From Gnetum montanum (taxonomy: Eukaryota; Streptophyta; Gnetopsida; Gnetales; Gnetaceae), in assembly GCA_015680685.1 (NCBI GenBank), contig MNCI01033474.1:1425424-1489423 (forward strand): a DNA stretch of 64,000 bases, read 5' to 3'. Both the position numbers and the translations under genes were made by a program. The notes beneath the pieces were generated by a model, which made no database searches, was not told the DNA's origin, and was given only the letters and a program-made list of their open reading frames with translations. Shown piece after piece: positions 11,417 to 24,168 of the stretch; positions within the stretch are counted from its first letter, which is position 1; the number at the start of each line of letters is the position of its first letter.

Positions 11417-13290
11417 AATGAAAACTAATCCTCAAGTTCCTTACAAAATATTGGGACGGTATGGGATTATTGAGGGGAATGGAACTAATGGGATGACATG
11501 TGAACGGATCATCATTACAAGACTTGACAAAACTGGTGTTCATGACAACAAGGGTGGACACCTTATTACAATGACATCAGGCCTTAGTTGGTAGCTGAGA
11601 AAGAGAGAGAGAGAAAGAAGTGTTGCTGCTGCCAATGCCAAGATTGCACTTTTCGTTGTCCATCCTTAAGTACGTCATCGATCTTTCTCCTTGCATAGCT
11701 ACTATAGCGCTACTCCATTCCATGTAGTCCCTCCATATCCAGTCTGTTGTTGCATGATCATCATCTACACAAACAACATAGTCTTATATTAGCAAGGGTA
11801 AATGAAGCATTATGTAATTGATACCTTGTTGCGGTGAAAGGTCCATTGGCTAGGTTGTGGTATGGCCAATACGGATCTGGAGATATATTAATGATGACTA
11901 CCGAAGGTGTAGGGGTTAGGAAGAAAATCAAAAAATTTTGCGGTTATGAGAAAATTGAAAAATTTGGGCCCCGTACCCCCATGACTAATCACGAACCTCC
12001 AGTAGCATTAAAATGGAGAAAGGGAAGGAGAAAGAAAGATAGATAAAAAGGGATAACTCAAAACATCAGTGAAATGGATGTCAAGATGGAATGAACAAAA
12101 TAAAATCAATTACAAAAATGTTAGGGAAAAGAAGTTAACTGATACACCAAAGAGGAATGCCAATGGGTCCTCCCCAAAGCAGGCACATGCCCTTAATGCC
12201 CTGACAAACCCGCATTCAAAGAGTTCGTAGGCTCTAGGAATGTCATTGGGAACAAGAGTTAAAGTCTTAACCACAAGAATTTACCAAGAAGAAAATAATG
12301 CATCAACCAAGATATATACACTAATGATACAACCAGTAATGAGGTGGATAATGGAGAGAAGGATGGAGAGAGAGAATGGAATGGAATCCCAAGAACAAGG
12401 TGGTGTACAGCCCCTTGTGGATTTCATGATTAATGTGACTTGGCAGATCTCATTCCAACTTCGGCCTCAAACCAACCACTTCTAGTGACTTCACATCAAT
12501 GCATGCAGCCAATCCATCCACTTGGGTAACAAGAATGCTTCCTCCAAGAGCCACCACCATTCCAACGAAACAAAGGAGAGAATGGGAAGCGAGAAGGGCC
12601 TTAGTTAGAGGGAACACTTTGGTTCCATAACCAATGCTTGTAGCCCAACAAATTATTTCATCTAAGGGGTGTGCTTTGAATTCTCACTCTCTTTTTTTTT
12701 GTGTGTTTTGTGTTTTTATGTGTGAGAACCACACCATGCAAAGACTTGATTATTTTTATTGTCTTAGCTTCTGATAATTGAGTAACACTGGAATGGCAAG
12801 AAAAATCAAGAAGAAAAACATCCAAGCACCCAAGAGAATGGCCAACACAAATGCATCAAGTTCCCTTGAAGTCATACCCTTTTCAATCCTTGAGTCCTTA
12901 GTTTGAGAAATGGCTAGTCACTGATTCGTTAAAGTTCTTAGTAAAAGGAGACTTGTACATTTCCAAGCTGAGAGAGACCATAGAAAGTATGGAGGAATGG
13001 ATGAAGTGAACTCATTGCCTGCCATATCAAAAGAAACATACCTTAGTATCAACATTGTGACTTAAGGTAAAAACCAAACATTAGAAATCAACATGAAAAT
13101 AGTTCATACCATCATTTTGAACACTTATTAGTGACAAACTTATAGGATGGATCACACACACAAAAAATAGAAAAAGTATAACGATGCTGTAAAACAAAAA
13201 TAAGAAAACTTAAAGAAATTTGTAAAACAAAAATGTGTAAAACAAAAACTTGTAAAAAAAAATCAAAAAAGAACTGAGGGCCTCATATGG
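11417..13290 (-). other. M2 non-coding region between integrase and 3' LTR
   Basis: No coding region recognised. It aligns by eye with P2 52223-53785 in the same order. Shared blocks include the aaggccttagttagaggga block (about 12595-12650), the cattaagggcatgagcctgc-type block (about 12150-12245) and the segment around 11830-12050. Unlike M3 and P1 it has no ORF3 and no internal GATATC block. Confidence 0.6.
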
Positions 13291-16200
13291 TTAGCATAAG
13301 TGGCCATCTCCCCCATGACTGAATTGCAAGGAGGAGATCCGAAATAGAAAGCGAGGTTGTCCACTAGTGGAGGTGTAATTTGTACTAGCTATTGTGGGTT
13401 CATAGAAAGGTTTTGTTTGTTGTACATTAACCAATAATCTTTTATTCGGGCTGTTAGGCTTGTATATCATCATGGCTCTAGAGGGAAAGGTTGTATGAAT
13501 AATATAGGGTCCTTCGCACAATGTTTGGAATTTCATATGCTGAGGTACGTGCGTGGGATTCTAGTAAAGGACCTTGTCTCCTGGTTGGTACTTAAACCTT
13601 CAGATCCTTAAGTCATGACATTGTTTACTGTGTGCCTTGTGTAACTCATTTAATGATAGTGCAACCAATCTATTCTTGTCTAGCACATTCAGAGTTGCCA
13701 ATCGTTGTTTCTGTGCTAGGTCGAGGTCTAGGTGAAGGTTGCAAGCCATGGATAGTGTAAGGAGCTCATTCTGTATGGGAAGCTTGGGTAGTTTTCTGTG
13801 CACTAACTCATAGGGAGAATAGCCTCTAGGAAGCTTCCAAGTGAAGCGGTATGCCTAGAGAGCGTCATTTAGTTTTATGCTCCAATCTCGCCTAAATTTG
13901 CTAACCATTCTTGTTAATATTCTGGTAATCTCCTAGTTAGTAACCTCGGCTTGGCCAGTAGCTTGGGGGTGATAAGGTGTGGTCAATTTATGCTTGACCC
14001 CTAAGTGTTGCATCAATTTGCAAAAGGTTGCACCCATAAAATGTATTCCATTATCAGAGATGAGTGCACGTGGCACATCAAACCTGTTTACGATTTTTTG
14101 TTATACAAATCGTGCAGCCGTAGATGATGTGTAGTCTATTACTGCGGCTGCTTCAGCCCATTTGGTTAAGTAATCAACAGCAACGATAATATATGCTTTT
14201 CTATTGGACATCAGTGTAATAGGCCCCATAAAATCTATTCCCCAGATATCGAAGGGTTCCAAAGGTTGAATCCATTGTTGCGGATCCTCCATTCTAGCAG
14301 TTATTCCACCATCACGTTGGCAGCGTTCACAGGATTGGGCAAAATGATGGGCATCTTGAAATAGTGTTGGCCAATAATATCCTGCAAGAAGGACCTTGGT
14401 AGTCATTCGTCTCCCGGCATAGTGGCCCTCACAGGGGCCCTCATGAGCATCCTGGAGAACTTTTAATTGATCCTTATCAGGCACACACCATCGAACCAAG
14501 CCATTAGGACAGACTTTATAGAGTTGTCCCTTGATTTCCATGAAGTACTTGGCTTTGTGAAGAAACTGTTGTTTCTTCCTAAAGTCCAACCCCTGTGGTA
14601 TTTGTTGGGAAATGAGATAAGTAAGAATGCTACTATACCAATTTATTTCCATGGGTTGGTTATTTACTACACCGACAAAGAGGGTTTCATCAAGAAAATG
14701 GTTAGATACAGCATATTCATCCTCTTTGTTGTCCCAACGCAATCGAGATAGGTGATCGGTGACTACATTCTTGGTGCCTTTGCAGTCTACTATTGTTAAA
14801 TCGAACTCCTGAAGAATTACCAACCAACGTACGATACGTGGGCTAACCGTTGGCTTGTTCATAAGGAACCTAATTGCACTATGATCTGTATGGATGTATA
14901 ATTTGTAGCCCAATACATAGTGCCTAAATTTGTCCAGTGCAAACACTACAGCCATTAATTCCTTTTTTGTAGTCATGTAGTTGAGTTGTGCACTAGTGAT
15001 ACTCTTACTAGCACAGTGGATGTAATAAGGTCATTTTTTTTCATCTAATTGTATCAGTACGGCTCCTAAGGCGTAATTAGATGCGTTGGTCATGATATGG
15101 AACGACCTGGACCAGTCAGGGGCTTGTAGAATGGGAGTTTCTACAAGCATCTATTTGAGAGTTTGGAATGCTCGTTCACATTCCCTGGTCCATTCGAATG
15201 GTGCATCTTTTTTTGTTAATTCCACCAATGTCTTGGCAACTTTGGAGAAGTTCTTAATAAATCTCCTATAGTAGCCAGTGTGTCCAAGGAATGACCTAAT
15301 GTCTTTGATAGTTTCTGGTTGTCGGGTAATTCCTTGGATAACTTTAATTTTTTCTGGATCCACCTCAATTCCTGATTGTGAAATTTTATGCCCCAGTACG
15401 ATGCCCTCTTAAACCATTAAATGGCTCTTCTGCCAGTTAAGCTTTAGGTTGGTTTCAACACATCGTTTCAATACTTGCTCTAACTGGTCGAGGGCTTGAT
15501 CAAAGCTCATCCCATAAATGGAGAAGTTGTCCATGAAGACTTCTACTCCGTTACCTATTTGCTATTGAAATATGCTTATAACTAGTCGTTGGAATGTGGT
15601 AGGGGCATTGCACAAGACAAAAGGTAATTTTTTGTATGCAAAAATTCCCCAAGGACTGGTGAACATTGTTTTGGTTTGGTCTTATGGTGTGATTCGTATT
15701 TGGTTGTACCCACTATACCCATCCAGAAAACTGTAATAACGATGCCCTGCTATAGTGTCTAAGACTTGGTCAAAAAATGGCAATGGGAAGTGATCCTTGA
15801 ATGTTTCCATATTTAATAGTCTAAAGTCTATACATACCCTCCATCTACCTCCTTTTTTTGGTACGATTACAAGGGGACTAACCCACTTGCTATCAGCAAT
15901 GGGGTAAATGAACCCAGCCTTGAGAAGCTACCCTATCTCCTCTTTCACTATTTGTTTTAACTTTGAGTTTAATTGCCTTTGGGGTTGCTTGCAAGGTTTC
16001 ATGGAGGGCTCCATGTAAATCCTATGCTGGCATATCCTAAGATCTATTCCAGTTAGTTCAGGGTATGACCAGGCAAAGGCTGTTGACTACTTGTTTATCA
16101 CTTTCAACAAACTTTCTTTTCGCTTGGGCGCGAGCTTTGCGTTGATGATTACCGATTTTTCATTTTTAAGGATCATGTATTCCAAACAAGGGGGCAATGG

Positions 16201-17061
16201 TTTTAAATCTAGGGGCTCTTGTTTAAACTTCTCAGGAATCTCCAACTTCCCCCAATTAATATTTTCGGAGTTAAGGATTGGAAGTTGGCAACGAGCTTGC
16301 TCTAATATGTCTTCACTTTCAATGTAAGCACTAGTTATCCCCTTAGTTAGTTCCATGTAGGTTGTTGAGTTGCTCTCTTTATCAGCCATCAGCCACTGGG
16401 TGTTTTCTTGTAGTGTGGCAACTGCATATAGGCACTTTTGTATGTCAATGTCCTGTGCACACCGATTGCATGCAGGCAATGTTAAACTTTGCATCACCCA
16501 TAATTTCTACACGCAATGATACCCTGTGTCACTATATTTGATGCATGGAACTCTCTTCCTCTCAATCTTCCCAAAAGTATTTTTCTTGGATATTTCTAGG
16601 GAAAGATTGCAGATTCCTAGGCATGCATCGATTGTACTTAGCCATGCCCTTCCTATTATGATTGGAAAATCCCCTTTGTCATTTTTTATTTGGATCACCA
16701 AGAAATCAACTAGGTATGACCAACCACCCACGGTGGTAACAATGTCCTCAACCTGTTCCAAAGGAATGGTGATGGACTGGTCAGCCAACTCTAAGCGGAT
16801 ATTGCTCTTCTTGAGTGGAGGCAGGTTCCAGGTTTTATACAATTCTTGTGAGATTAGGTTGACTCTAGAACCTGAGTCAAGGAGAGCCTTATGGGGTTCA
16901 TTCCCAATGACTTGGAGATATACTAGGGGGACCCTGGGATAAGATAATTTCTTGAGAAGGTGGCCTTCTTTAATCCAGTCGGTAACAGTATGTGTTAACA
17001 TAACCATGTGCATTGGGCATGATTTTTTATTTGAAGGGAGTCCCGAAGGTTTGTTTGGCAT
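13291..17061 (-). pseudogene. pol: M2 pol: protease, reverse transcriptase, RNase H, integrase, broken
   Basis: Polyprotein of a Ty3/gypsy element. Protease at 16507-17061 has ALLDSGSRVNLIS and the FPIIIGRAWL flap region. RT (about 16100 to 15150) shows WVSPLVIVPKK, CIDFRLLN, DHFPLPF and YYSFLDGYSGYNQI. The catalytic motif is FMDN at 15526-15534 instead of FMDD. RNase H (about 15130 to 14750) has TNASNYALGAVL, with the first Asp also Asn. Integrase (14660 to 13400) has the zinc motif H..H..CERC, FDIWGIDFMGP, ISDNG and GQAEVTN, so all DDE residues are visible. The C-terminal GPY/F-like part (EGPYIIHTTFP) follows. Several TAG/TAA stops interrupt it. Confidence 0.9.
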
Positions 17062-17099
17062 GGCAGTGTTCAGATGTTCAACTGCTTGTGAGGATGAGG

Positions 17100-19462
17100 G
17101 CTTATTTGGATTGTTAGTCCTGAGAAGGGTCTTTTTGACATAACACTATTAGGACCAATTGAGGGTGGAAGATTGTAAGCCCTCGTAACATTGGGTTGTT
17201 GCAGTTGAGTGGGAAATGCCTTTGGCATTGTTGGAGTGATTGGTGGTGGAGCTATTGGCGTGAGAGGCACGGATGGATTTGGAGGATGGTATACATGCAG
17301 AGTGTCTCTTCCAGGAGGGGAAGTCTAAAAATATTCCTAAACTGGGTAGTGACGCTGTGGAGTTGTGTAACCCATAGGGTTACTTGGAGGGATCGGCTGT
17401 TGACAAGAGTATTGATGTTTTGGTGGTGGCATCCCCCATGACTGTGTGTATTGCCATTGCTGATGTTGTCCGATGGGTTATGGTGGAGTTTCACTTGGAT
17501 AATACATCAAGGATTGGTGGAACTGCCCTGGGTTACCTTGGAGATAAGGTAACCTATGGGGTGTCTGTCGTCTATTTAGTCTTGGATTGAGTACATACAC
17601 CCCAAATTCTTGTAGATGTGAGATGATTGGACAACATCCCTTAGGATGGTCATAGTAGCAAATCTCACATCCACCATCATTGTCTATGTCCAAATCCACA
17701 GCCACATTGGAGTTAGTAATTTTTCCCTTATCCTTGTTATGTGCAGGGCCTAAATCTCTCCACTTTGTCTTACCTTTGTCACTACTTTGTTCCACCTTAG
17801 ACTCTTCTAAATTTTCAAAATAGTTTCAAGTCTAGAGTCTAAGGAACTCCATACATCATCTACCTTAGCTGCTAGTTCTGTTGTTAGTTTTTGAATCGGC
17901 ACGGTTTTTCTATTCACCAACTCTTCAAGTGGTGACTCATCCTCTTCATCGCAAAATTTCACTCCCTTCTTTCGAAGAGAGGGATCACGGTTGTATTCTT
18001 CTGCACTTTCCCTTTTTTGTAGCTCACCTTATTCTTTTGCTACTTGTTCCAACAAGTGATGTACTTCATGGGCTTTGAGTTGTGATAATCTCCCTTGGGC
18101 ATAAGTGCCAAGGGTTCTTCTAGTTTCATGTCTGAGCCCATCTACGATGTGGTGGAGTTGATCCCATTGAGCATATCCATGGCCCAGGCAACGATGTAAT
18201 AATGTGTAGTATCAGGCCATGGCAGCATCCAAGGGTTCATAAATAACTTGCTTCCATCCTTGGATCTGCTTACACAAATTGGACACTCTAGAGTACATCT
18301 GATACTTATCATTGAATAGTTCTAACATCGTACTCCACCTCCTAATGGTTTTTGGTTCTAAGGATGGGTACTAGCTCTCTGCTTCCTTGGTGAGTGTCTT
18401 GGGAAACAACTTAAGTTTCTACCACGCGTTCTCTATATTTTGCAAGGCACAAGCATCGTGGAATGCCTGTAAATGATTTTGCAGATTTGAGTTGTATCCC
18501 CCTTCAAAGTGTGGGATGTTGTTCATGTCTAAGCATTTGATCTGATTGTCTTTTAAATGCCTTGTGGGGATTCTCACTACCTCTATTATGTCAAGCATAC
18601 TTCGGGTTGCAATTAGGGGCTCGTCATGATTGTCTCTTTCATGATGGTTGTGATGTCTTCATTGTTTCCTACTTTCCCTTCGTTCATGCCCTTGTCCTCT
18701 CTCTCGACTCTCTCGTCAAGGTCTTTCATTTTTCTTACTTTTATCCTCTCCGTTATGCCCTTCATGATTGCGCCCTGATGTGGAAGAAGAGGGTGAGTGA
18801 TGAGAAGAAGGAGAACCATCACCGTGGCGATGCTTCCTACCTTCTCTTCAGCTGCTTCGGCCCTGATCGTGGTGACGATTAGAGTGTCCATCCTTATCTT
18901 TTGTTGTTGTTCCCTCTATGAACAGCTGGTGTTCACAGGCATCAGAACCAGGGTTGTGTATCATTGATTGTAGGTTTTGATATCCAGCCTCCTCATCATC
19001 ATTAGGAGGGGGAACATCTCTTGATAGAGAACCTGTGATAATGGGTCCATCATCTCTAGTTTCACTAAGGACCTATGGGCCTTTGCCCTTCGGCAGTGTA
19101 TGTTGGCTCTCTTGCCTTGTGTCCCTCATACATTGTGCTTCTATGGGATGATAATCCCTCATGTCAAATTCTTCCATAATGTATTTGGTGTATAATTCTG
19201 TCATGCCAATCTGTGCCAAGGCACGGAGAAGCATGTGAGATATTGCACGATCTGGCGGTAACACTATGTTACCAAACAAATCTCTCTAGCACATCTGTTC
19301 ATCTTGATGGAGGATAAAGGTAATGTCAAGTATATACTCATCAGGATGAGTATATGTCACTTTGTATTGTTGAGGAACCGGCTGATTAAGGTTATGTGTT
19401 TTTGATTGCCGACTGTCTTTTGTATTATCCCTAGGTGATGTGCTCTTGTGAGAAGAAGACAT
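17100..19462 (-). pseudogene. gag: M2 gag, broken
   Basis: Starts at the cat 19460-19462, about 140 bases inside the 5' LTR. Conserved gag blocks are the YTHPDEY region, LFGNIVLPPDRAISHMLLRAL (19205-19279), the basic Ser/Arg-rich middle (about 18650-18900), the capsid-like region around 18250-18450, and the zinc knuckle CEICYYDHPKGCCP at 17627-17680. The knuckle spacing is CX2CX3HX4C. After the knuckle the protein is proline-rich and includes the coding copy of the polypurine-like CAGTCATGGGGGATG (17429-17443). Stops and shifts are frequent. Confidence 0.85.
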
Positions 19463-19585
19463 TGTTATTTTGGTGTGCTGATTTTACCGTTATTAAATTT
19501 TTTCTATTTGATTAACCCTAAGGTTCGTTTAGGCTCCCAACGAGGTAAATGATCTCTTATGTCCTACTTAGCGCACAAACACTTA

Positions 19586-19605
19586 GTCCCCGGCAACGAT
19601 GCCAA
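19586..19605 (-). other. M2 primer-binding site (tRNA-Asp)
   Basis: Minus reading ttggcatcgttgccggggac, one or two changes from the complement of the tRNA-Asp 3' end, abutting the 5' LTR. Confidence 0.9.
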
Positions 19606-20559
19606 TGATGAGTGGCGAGGTACCCCTACACTCAACCATACAAAATGAGCATAGCACATGCGATCTGGTCGAACTCCGCAGACTAAATGCCTACACACCT
19701 CATGGAACACTTAAGGTTAACCATTCGTTGTCTTCCTAGACTTGTAGTTGTCACAGTGTATGGTTTAAGTAAGTCTGAGGTATATGATTTTTATAGTCTT
19801 TTATGTTTTTCTCCTATGCTAACAAGGTGAAGGGTTGAGAAGCTAACTAATTCTAACTAATGATTAAGTTTAAATTGCCTAGCATCAACATCCGTTCCCA
19901 CTTACTATACACACCCTAAACCGATGCAACAATGGCTACCAAACACTAATTGTCACTGGGATCACCACGTGTACCGCACGTGCTCGAAGTGGTCGTACTG
20001 AGGCACTTAACTAGGAGGAAAGGGTTGAGAGAATCTATTTAGCCTAAGTGCGATAAGCGGTTGACTCCTTGACTAACCGTACACATCGGGGTGTACGACT
20101 ACCACTGGGATTACCAAGCGTAGATCCTGGATACGCCACTGGGTTACCAAGTAGTCACACTAGATGCTCATAATCAAGTCGTACTCATACTGCATTCTAG
20201 GAGTTTAAGGGTGAGAGAGAAAACAATACATAAAATCCTATTCCATGCACTGCAAGGTTTATCCAGGAAGTTCGTCTTTATTGCCGTACACAACTTGTGT
20301 TCAGGTACAATGTTGCTCAAATAAAGATCCGTTCACTTTAGGACTCCTACTGCGGGCACATGGAAAATATTCTATCTCTGGAGTGATCAAACTGCCAGAG
20401 TTTCCCTACTTCTAAACCAGGATGGGAAATAAGGGGAGTGTCGCCTCTTATTTATAGATTTGGCGATGGACTGCAATATCGCGTATGTAATATCATAGGG
20501 GACGATGCGATATCGCATGGGATGCGATATCGTGGCTCATGCGATATTGCGTCTCATCA
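19606..20559 (-). repeat. M2 5' LTR (954 bp)
   Basis: TGATGAG to CTCATCA. The U3 end 20470-20559 has five GATATCGC-type words before the TATA segment (cttatttata on the plus strand at 20449-20458). Confidence 0.92.
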
Positions 20560-21340
20560 ATCACAAAGCCCATCAATAATGTGGTACATTAGCCTTTCCT
20601 TGGAAAACCCATGGCCTGGATAGTTATTTAATAGTGCATAATATCTTTCCAAGGCCATGTCCAAGGGTTCATGTTGTGCTTGTTTCCATCCTTGGATTTG
20701 TTTCCTCAAGGCTGACACTCTTGCATAGGTTTGATATTTTTCATTAAAGACTTCTACCATTGTTGACCAACGTCATATTGAATTTGGTTTTAACGATCTA
20801 TACCATACTTTTGCTTGGTCAACGAGTGTCATTGGAAAGAGCTTAAGTTTTTGCCAACCGTTATCAATATTGTTCCATGTGCAGGCATCGTAGAAGGCTT
20901 GTAAATGTTAATGCAGATCTAAGTCATAGCCTCCTGAAAAAGTAGAAAAGTTGTTTAAATTGAGCCTGGGTAGACGACTCTCTTTACAATGCCTACGTGA
21001 GATTCGAATAGCCTCCTGTATTTGCATTAAGCTTGTAGTGGCCAGTAAGGGTTCATCGTCATCAGGTAAGTTATGCTTTCATGTGTTGGGATGCATTGCT
21101 TTTTTTCATATTTATAAGAAACCCCCACCTCAGGTTGTATACTCCAATCTTCATCGTCAAATAGTTTGTTGGTTCTCCAATGAACTTCCTCACTAAGTGT
21201 GACATTGTTATAATCTTGTAGGAGAGGCATTGTTGTGAAGTTGTGTGTGAATTTATATGTGACTTTTTTATAATTATTTCTTTCTAAAAGATATATCATT
21301 AAGTCCTATACAACAACCTTGTATGATATAACTAATCTAG
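20560..21340 (-). pseudogene. gag: M3 gag, 5' part, broken
   Basis: N-terminal half of the M3 gag before the M2 insertion. Recognisable blocks are a decayed YTHPDEY-like/LSEEVHWR segment (about 21150-21250), a capsid-like LKLFP...WYRSL block (about 20780-20860) and the segment NEKYQTYARVSALRKQIQGW (20685-20745). The basic Ser/Arg-rich middle of M2/P2 gag appears shorter here. The reading continues exactly at 10468 after removing M2 and one copy of atcac. The start codon is uncertain. Confidence 0.7.
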
Positions 21341-21352
21341 ATAACTAGCACC

Positions 21353-21372
21353 GTCCTCGGAAATGGTGCCAA
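21353..21372 (-). other. M3 primer-binding site (tRNA-Asp type, decayed)
   Basis: Minus reading ttggcaccatttccgaggac abuts the 5' LTR; about four transitions or transversions from the M2/P2 site. Confidence 0.75.
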
Positions 21373-22176
21373 TGATGAGTGACGAGGTACCCCCTACACT
21401 CAACCATACTAATACGAGCGTTCTCACGCACGATCCGGTCGAACTCTGCAGATAGACTAGTTGTGGGACCTAGACAGTTATCCTTAGGTCATAATTCACT
21501 GTCTTCCCACCTGGACTAGTATTATATTTGTCACATATGGTTTAGTCTAGAGTGAAGTGTATGATGTGTTCCTTATCTAACGCTACTCCTGAAGGCAATG
21601 AAAAGTAATATTATCTAAGCTAGGAGGAAAAGGGTAAGAGAATCTAAACTAGCCTAAATGCAATGAGCATCCATTCCTTGATTATCCGTACACACCTTGG
21701 ACTTCGTGCATGACTACCACTGGGATTACCAAACGCAGATCCTAGGTACGTTACTGGGTTACCAAGTAGTCACACTTAAGAGCTCGTAATCAAGTCGTAC
21801 TCATTCCACATTGCTAGGAGATAAGGGTGAGAGAGACTAATTAGGAAAGCAATAAATAACAATGAAATAAATAAATAAACAAAGTGAATGCTGCAATAAT
21901 GAAGTAATCTCGATTTTTACTGTCGGTCATGTGTGTGTCCAAGTACATCACACTCGAATAAAGAATGCCATACAATTACATTCACCACACTACAGGCATA
22001 CATTGGAAAATAATCTATCTCTGGAGGGATCAAACTACCAGAGCTTCGCTACGGTCTAACCTATATCTTTACAACAAGGAAGAGCTGCCTCTTATTTATA
22101 GAACTGGCGACAGACTGCGATATTGCGTATCGCAGGGGATGCGATATCATGGGGGATGCGATATCGCGTCCCATCA
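21373..22176 (-). repeat. M3 5' LTR (804 bp)
   Basis: TGATGAG start, ends ccatca. GATATC words at 22116-22170 precede the TATA segment (cttatttata at 22091-22100 on the plus strand). Confidence 0.88.
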
Positions 22177-23383
22177 AAGGGCAAAGGAGTTTTTGGTAGA
22201 GACAAAGGCTATGGAAGTGTTTAGTGGAGAGGAAGTGGAGGGTGGAGTTGTAAGAAAGGAAGCTTTGACTTGTGTCCTTCCACTGCCCATCACAAACTCC
22301 TCACCCAAGATGGAGTCCTTAAATGACTTTGAGGAGATGACATGTGTTGAGGTGTGTATACTCGACTGTGGCTTTTGTATCTTGGAGGGGCCAAACAAAG
22401 TGGAGGACTTTGGAGCTATTTGAGAAGAGGATTTGAACCTAAAGGATTTTGAGGATGGGCGGGATGGTGTCTTTAGGGAACAAGTTTTTTGGAATGTTAT
22501 GGATTGTTTCTTCTTAACTAAGAAGAGACACGCGGGACACGCAGAGATATGATGCTCGACCCTATAACAGTAACTATAAGAGTTTTGAAGATAAAAATAA
22601 TCGATTTTTTGGGTGAAGTCAACCGCAAGCATTACTGAGGTCTTCTTAAGAAATAATGGTGGATTTGAGTTATATTAATCATAGTGTTATGGTTAAAAAT
22701 AATAGGACCAAGGGTGCTTATGATGTCCCTCTCTATGGATGAAAAAAAGGAGTGGAATATTATGATGTCCCTCTCTACAGATGAGGGAAAAAGTGGAAGA
22801 TTTGGCAATTCCACATAATAGGGAATTGTGTTAAAGATTAAAGTCAAATCTCCAAGCATGCACAATTAGAGCTGCATTCCATGTTGAAAAAATTTTTAGA
22901 GAGAGAGAGAGCCTTCTTGATTTGAGAATAGTTCCACCAAAATAAAGTTTTGAGTGTAGCAATGGGCATGAGAAACTTGAATGCCCTGGGGCTGAAGGAG
23001 GCTTTGGATTTGTGTGTTGATACTCAAAGACCTTAGTAGAAACCCCATTATTTGAAGAAAAATAAAGTGTGTTGCAAAATCTTTGGAAACTGCATCAAAA
23101 ATATCATCTAAAAGAAGAAAGTCAATTTGAGGCAAGTTAGAGGAACTTCCTTGATGAGGAGCAAAACCAAACAAATCCACTATTGCCAAACAGAACAATA
23201 GCGGTGTAAAATAGTACCTTCAGCCACCGCACCAACCCACAAGGCAAGTGCAATAGTGGCCACACCAACAGCATTTGATTGATAGATAACAAAACCGTCT
23301 TCCATGCTATCCTTGTGTGTGGTTAAGCATATTGAACAGTGTTTGAAATTATATGGAAAAGTCGCAGCATATTGTAAAGTCAA
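22177..23383 (-). pseudogene. LINE ORF1 region, broken
   Basis: Minus-strand open stretches of 152 and 100 codons that together look like a plant LINE ORF1 (RNA-binding protein). A decayed zinc-knuckle segment CYRVEHHISACP lies near 22525-22560. It is followed by a basic/serine-proline-rich stretch, which is typical downstream of the knuckle. The upstream part (22896-23383) includes YAATF and QNFILVELFSNQE, reminiscent of the DUF4283 domain; this is weak. It is continuous with the endonuclease part at 3504 once M3 is removed. The 5' end of the LINE is not defined. Confidence 0.5.
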
Positions 23384-24168
23384 ACATGAAAATCATATAT
23401 AGAATTTTAAAAATCATTAAACATATTAAAATTATATATGGTAAAATTTATTGAACTAAATTTATATTTTCTAAATTAAGATTTTTTGAATTATTCAACA
23501 TTATTTTTTTGGAGTCGAAAGAAGTGGGTTCAATCTTGAACACATCATTTGAAGAGTGGGTTCAATCTTGAACACAATCATCTTAAGCTTTCGTTGATTC
23601 ACGAAACCCTCCCAGGACCTACTTGCAGATGAACATTAAAATTTCAAATGATAATCTTATTCGGAATGATAAACGAAAAACCGGAAAAAACCAAAAAAAA
23701 AAAACAAAAACAAATGAAACAGTGCATCGATAGGATTTCAAATCAGCTGTTATACACAGACCTGCGTTTAATTGCAGATACTGAATTATGGAATCAGTTC
23801 ATATATATATATATATATATGCTGGATCGATCGTGTTCATTAGAATCCACTGACTAGAAGATTAAAAATTCCAGGGCAATAATATCGTATTCAGCGAATG
23901 CTGTTCATACATGGCTGCACGTAAAAAAAAAAAAACTAAGACCTTTTCGTATGACAAATGAAATAGCTTCGGGATTATATGGGTAGGGAATTACACTTTT
24001 GAAATCAACAAAAAATTATCTGATCAATCTGGATCATCATAGACAAAAAAATGGGCCAAGATAAATGATATTTCACACAAAAGTTAATAATCTGAACGCC
24101 AATGGCAAAAAAATCCTGGCAATATTACACAGATCACATGGCTACGGAAAAATACATGGAATTTCATT
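23384..24168. other. Spacer between LINE and small gene
   Basis: AT-rich. Holds a 21-bp direct repeat (gtgggttcaatcttgaacaca, 23524-23544 and 23556-23576), A-rich runs at 23685-23710 and 23921-23936, and an (AT)10 microsatellite. The last ~250 bases are probably the 3' UTR of the small minus-strand gene. No other gene seen. Confidence 0.5.
23801..23820. repeat. (AT)10 microsatellite
   Basis: Twenty bases of perfect alternating AT. Confidence 0.98.

Larger units (their letters stand above)
10469..20559 (-). mobile_element. Element M2: full-length gag-pol Tat-like retrotransposon
   Basis: Two LTRs (10469-11402 and 19606-20559) bound the element, with perfect 5-bp target duplications atcac at 10464-10468 and 20560-20564. 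The reading of the M3 gag resumes on both sides. Length 10,091 bp. Order on the minus strand: 5' LTR, tRNA-Asp primer site, gag, protease, RT, RNase H, integrase, 1.9 kb non-coding, polypurine tract, 3' LTR. There is no ORF3. Stops and loss of catalytic aspartates make it inactive. Confidence 0.92.
3505..22176 (-). mobile_element. Element M3: non-autonomous Tat-like retrotransposon (gag + ORF3, no pol), split by M2
   Basis: Boundaries are tgatgag at 3505 and ccatca ending at 22176. The flanking pentamers gaggg (3500-3504) and aaggg (22177-22181) look like a target duplication with one change. M2 (10469-20559) lies inside; without it M3 is about 8.6 kb. Order on the minus strand: 5' LTR, primer site, gag, proline-rich tail, a TATA-containing block, ORF3, polypurine tract, 3' LTR. 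Protease, RT, RNase H and integrase are absent, so it would depend on a gag-pol relative such as P1. It is inserted in a minus-strand LINE between ORF1 and the endonuclease. Confidence 0.85.

Noticed and set aside
23180-23383. Separate small membrane protein on the minus strand
   Set aside because: It is the upstream part of the presumed LINE ORF1 region with no signal of its own.
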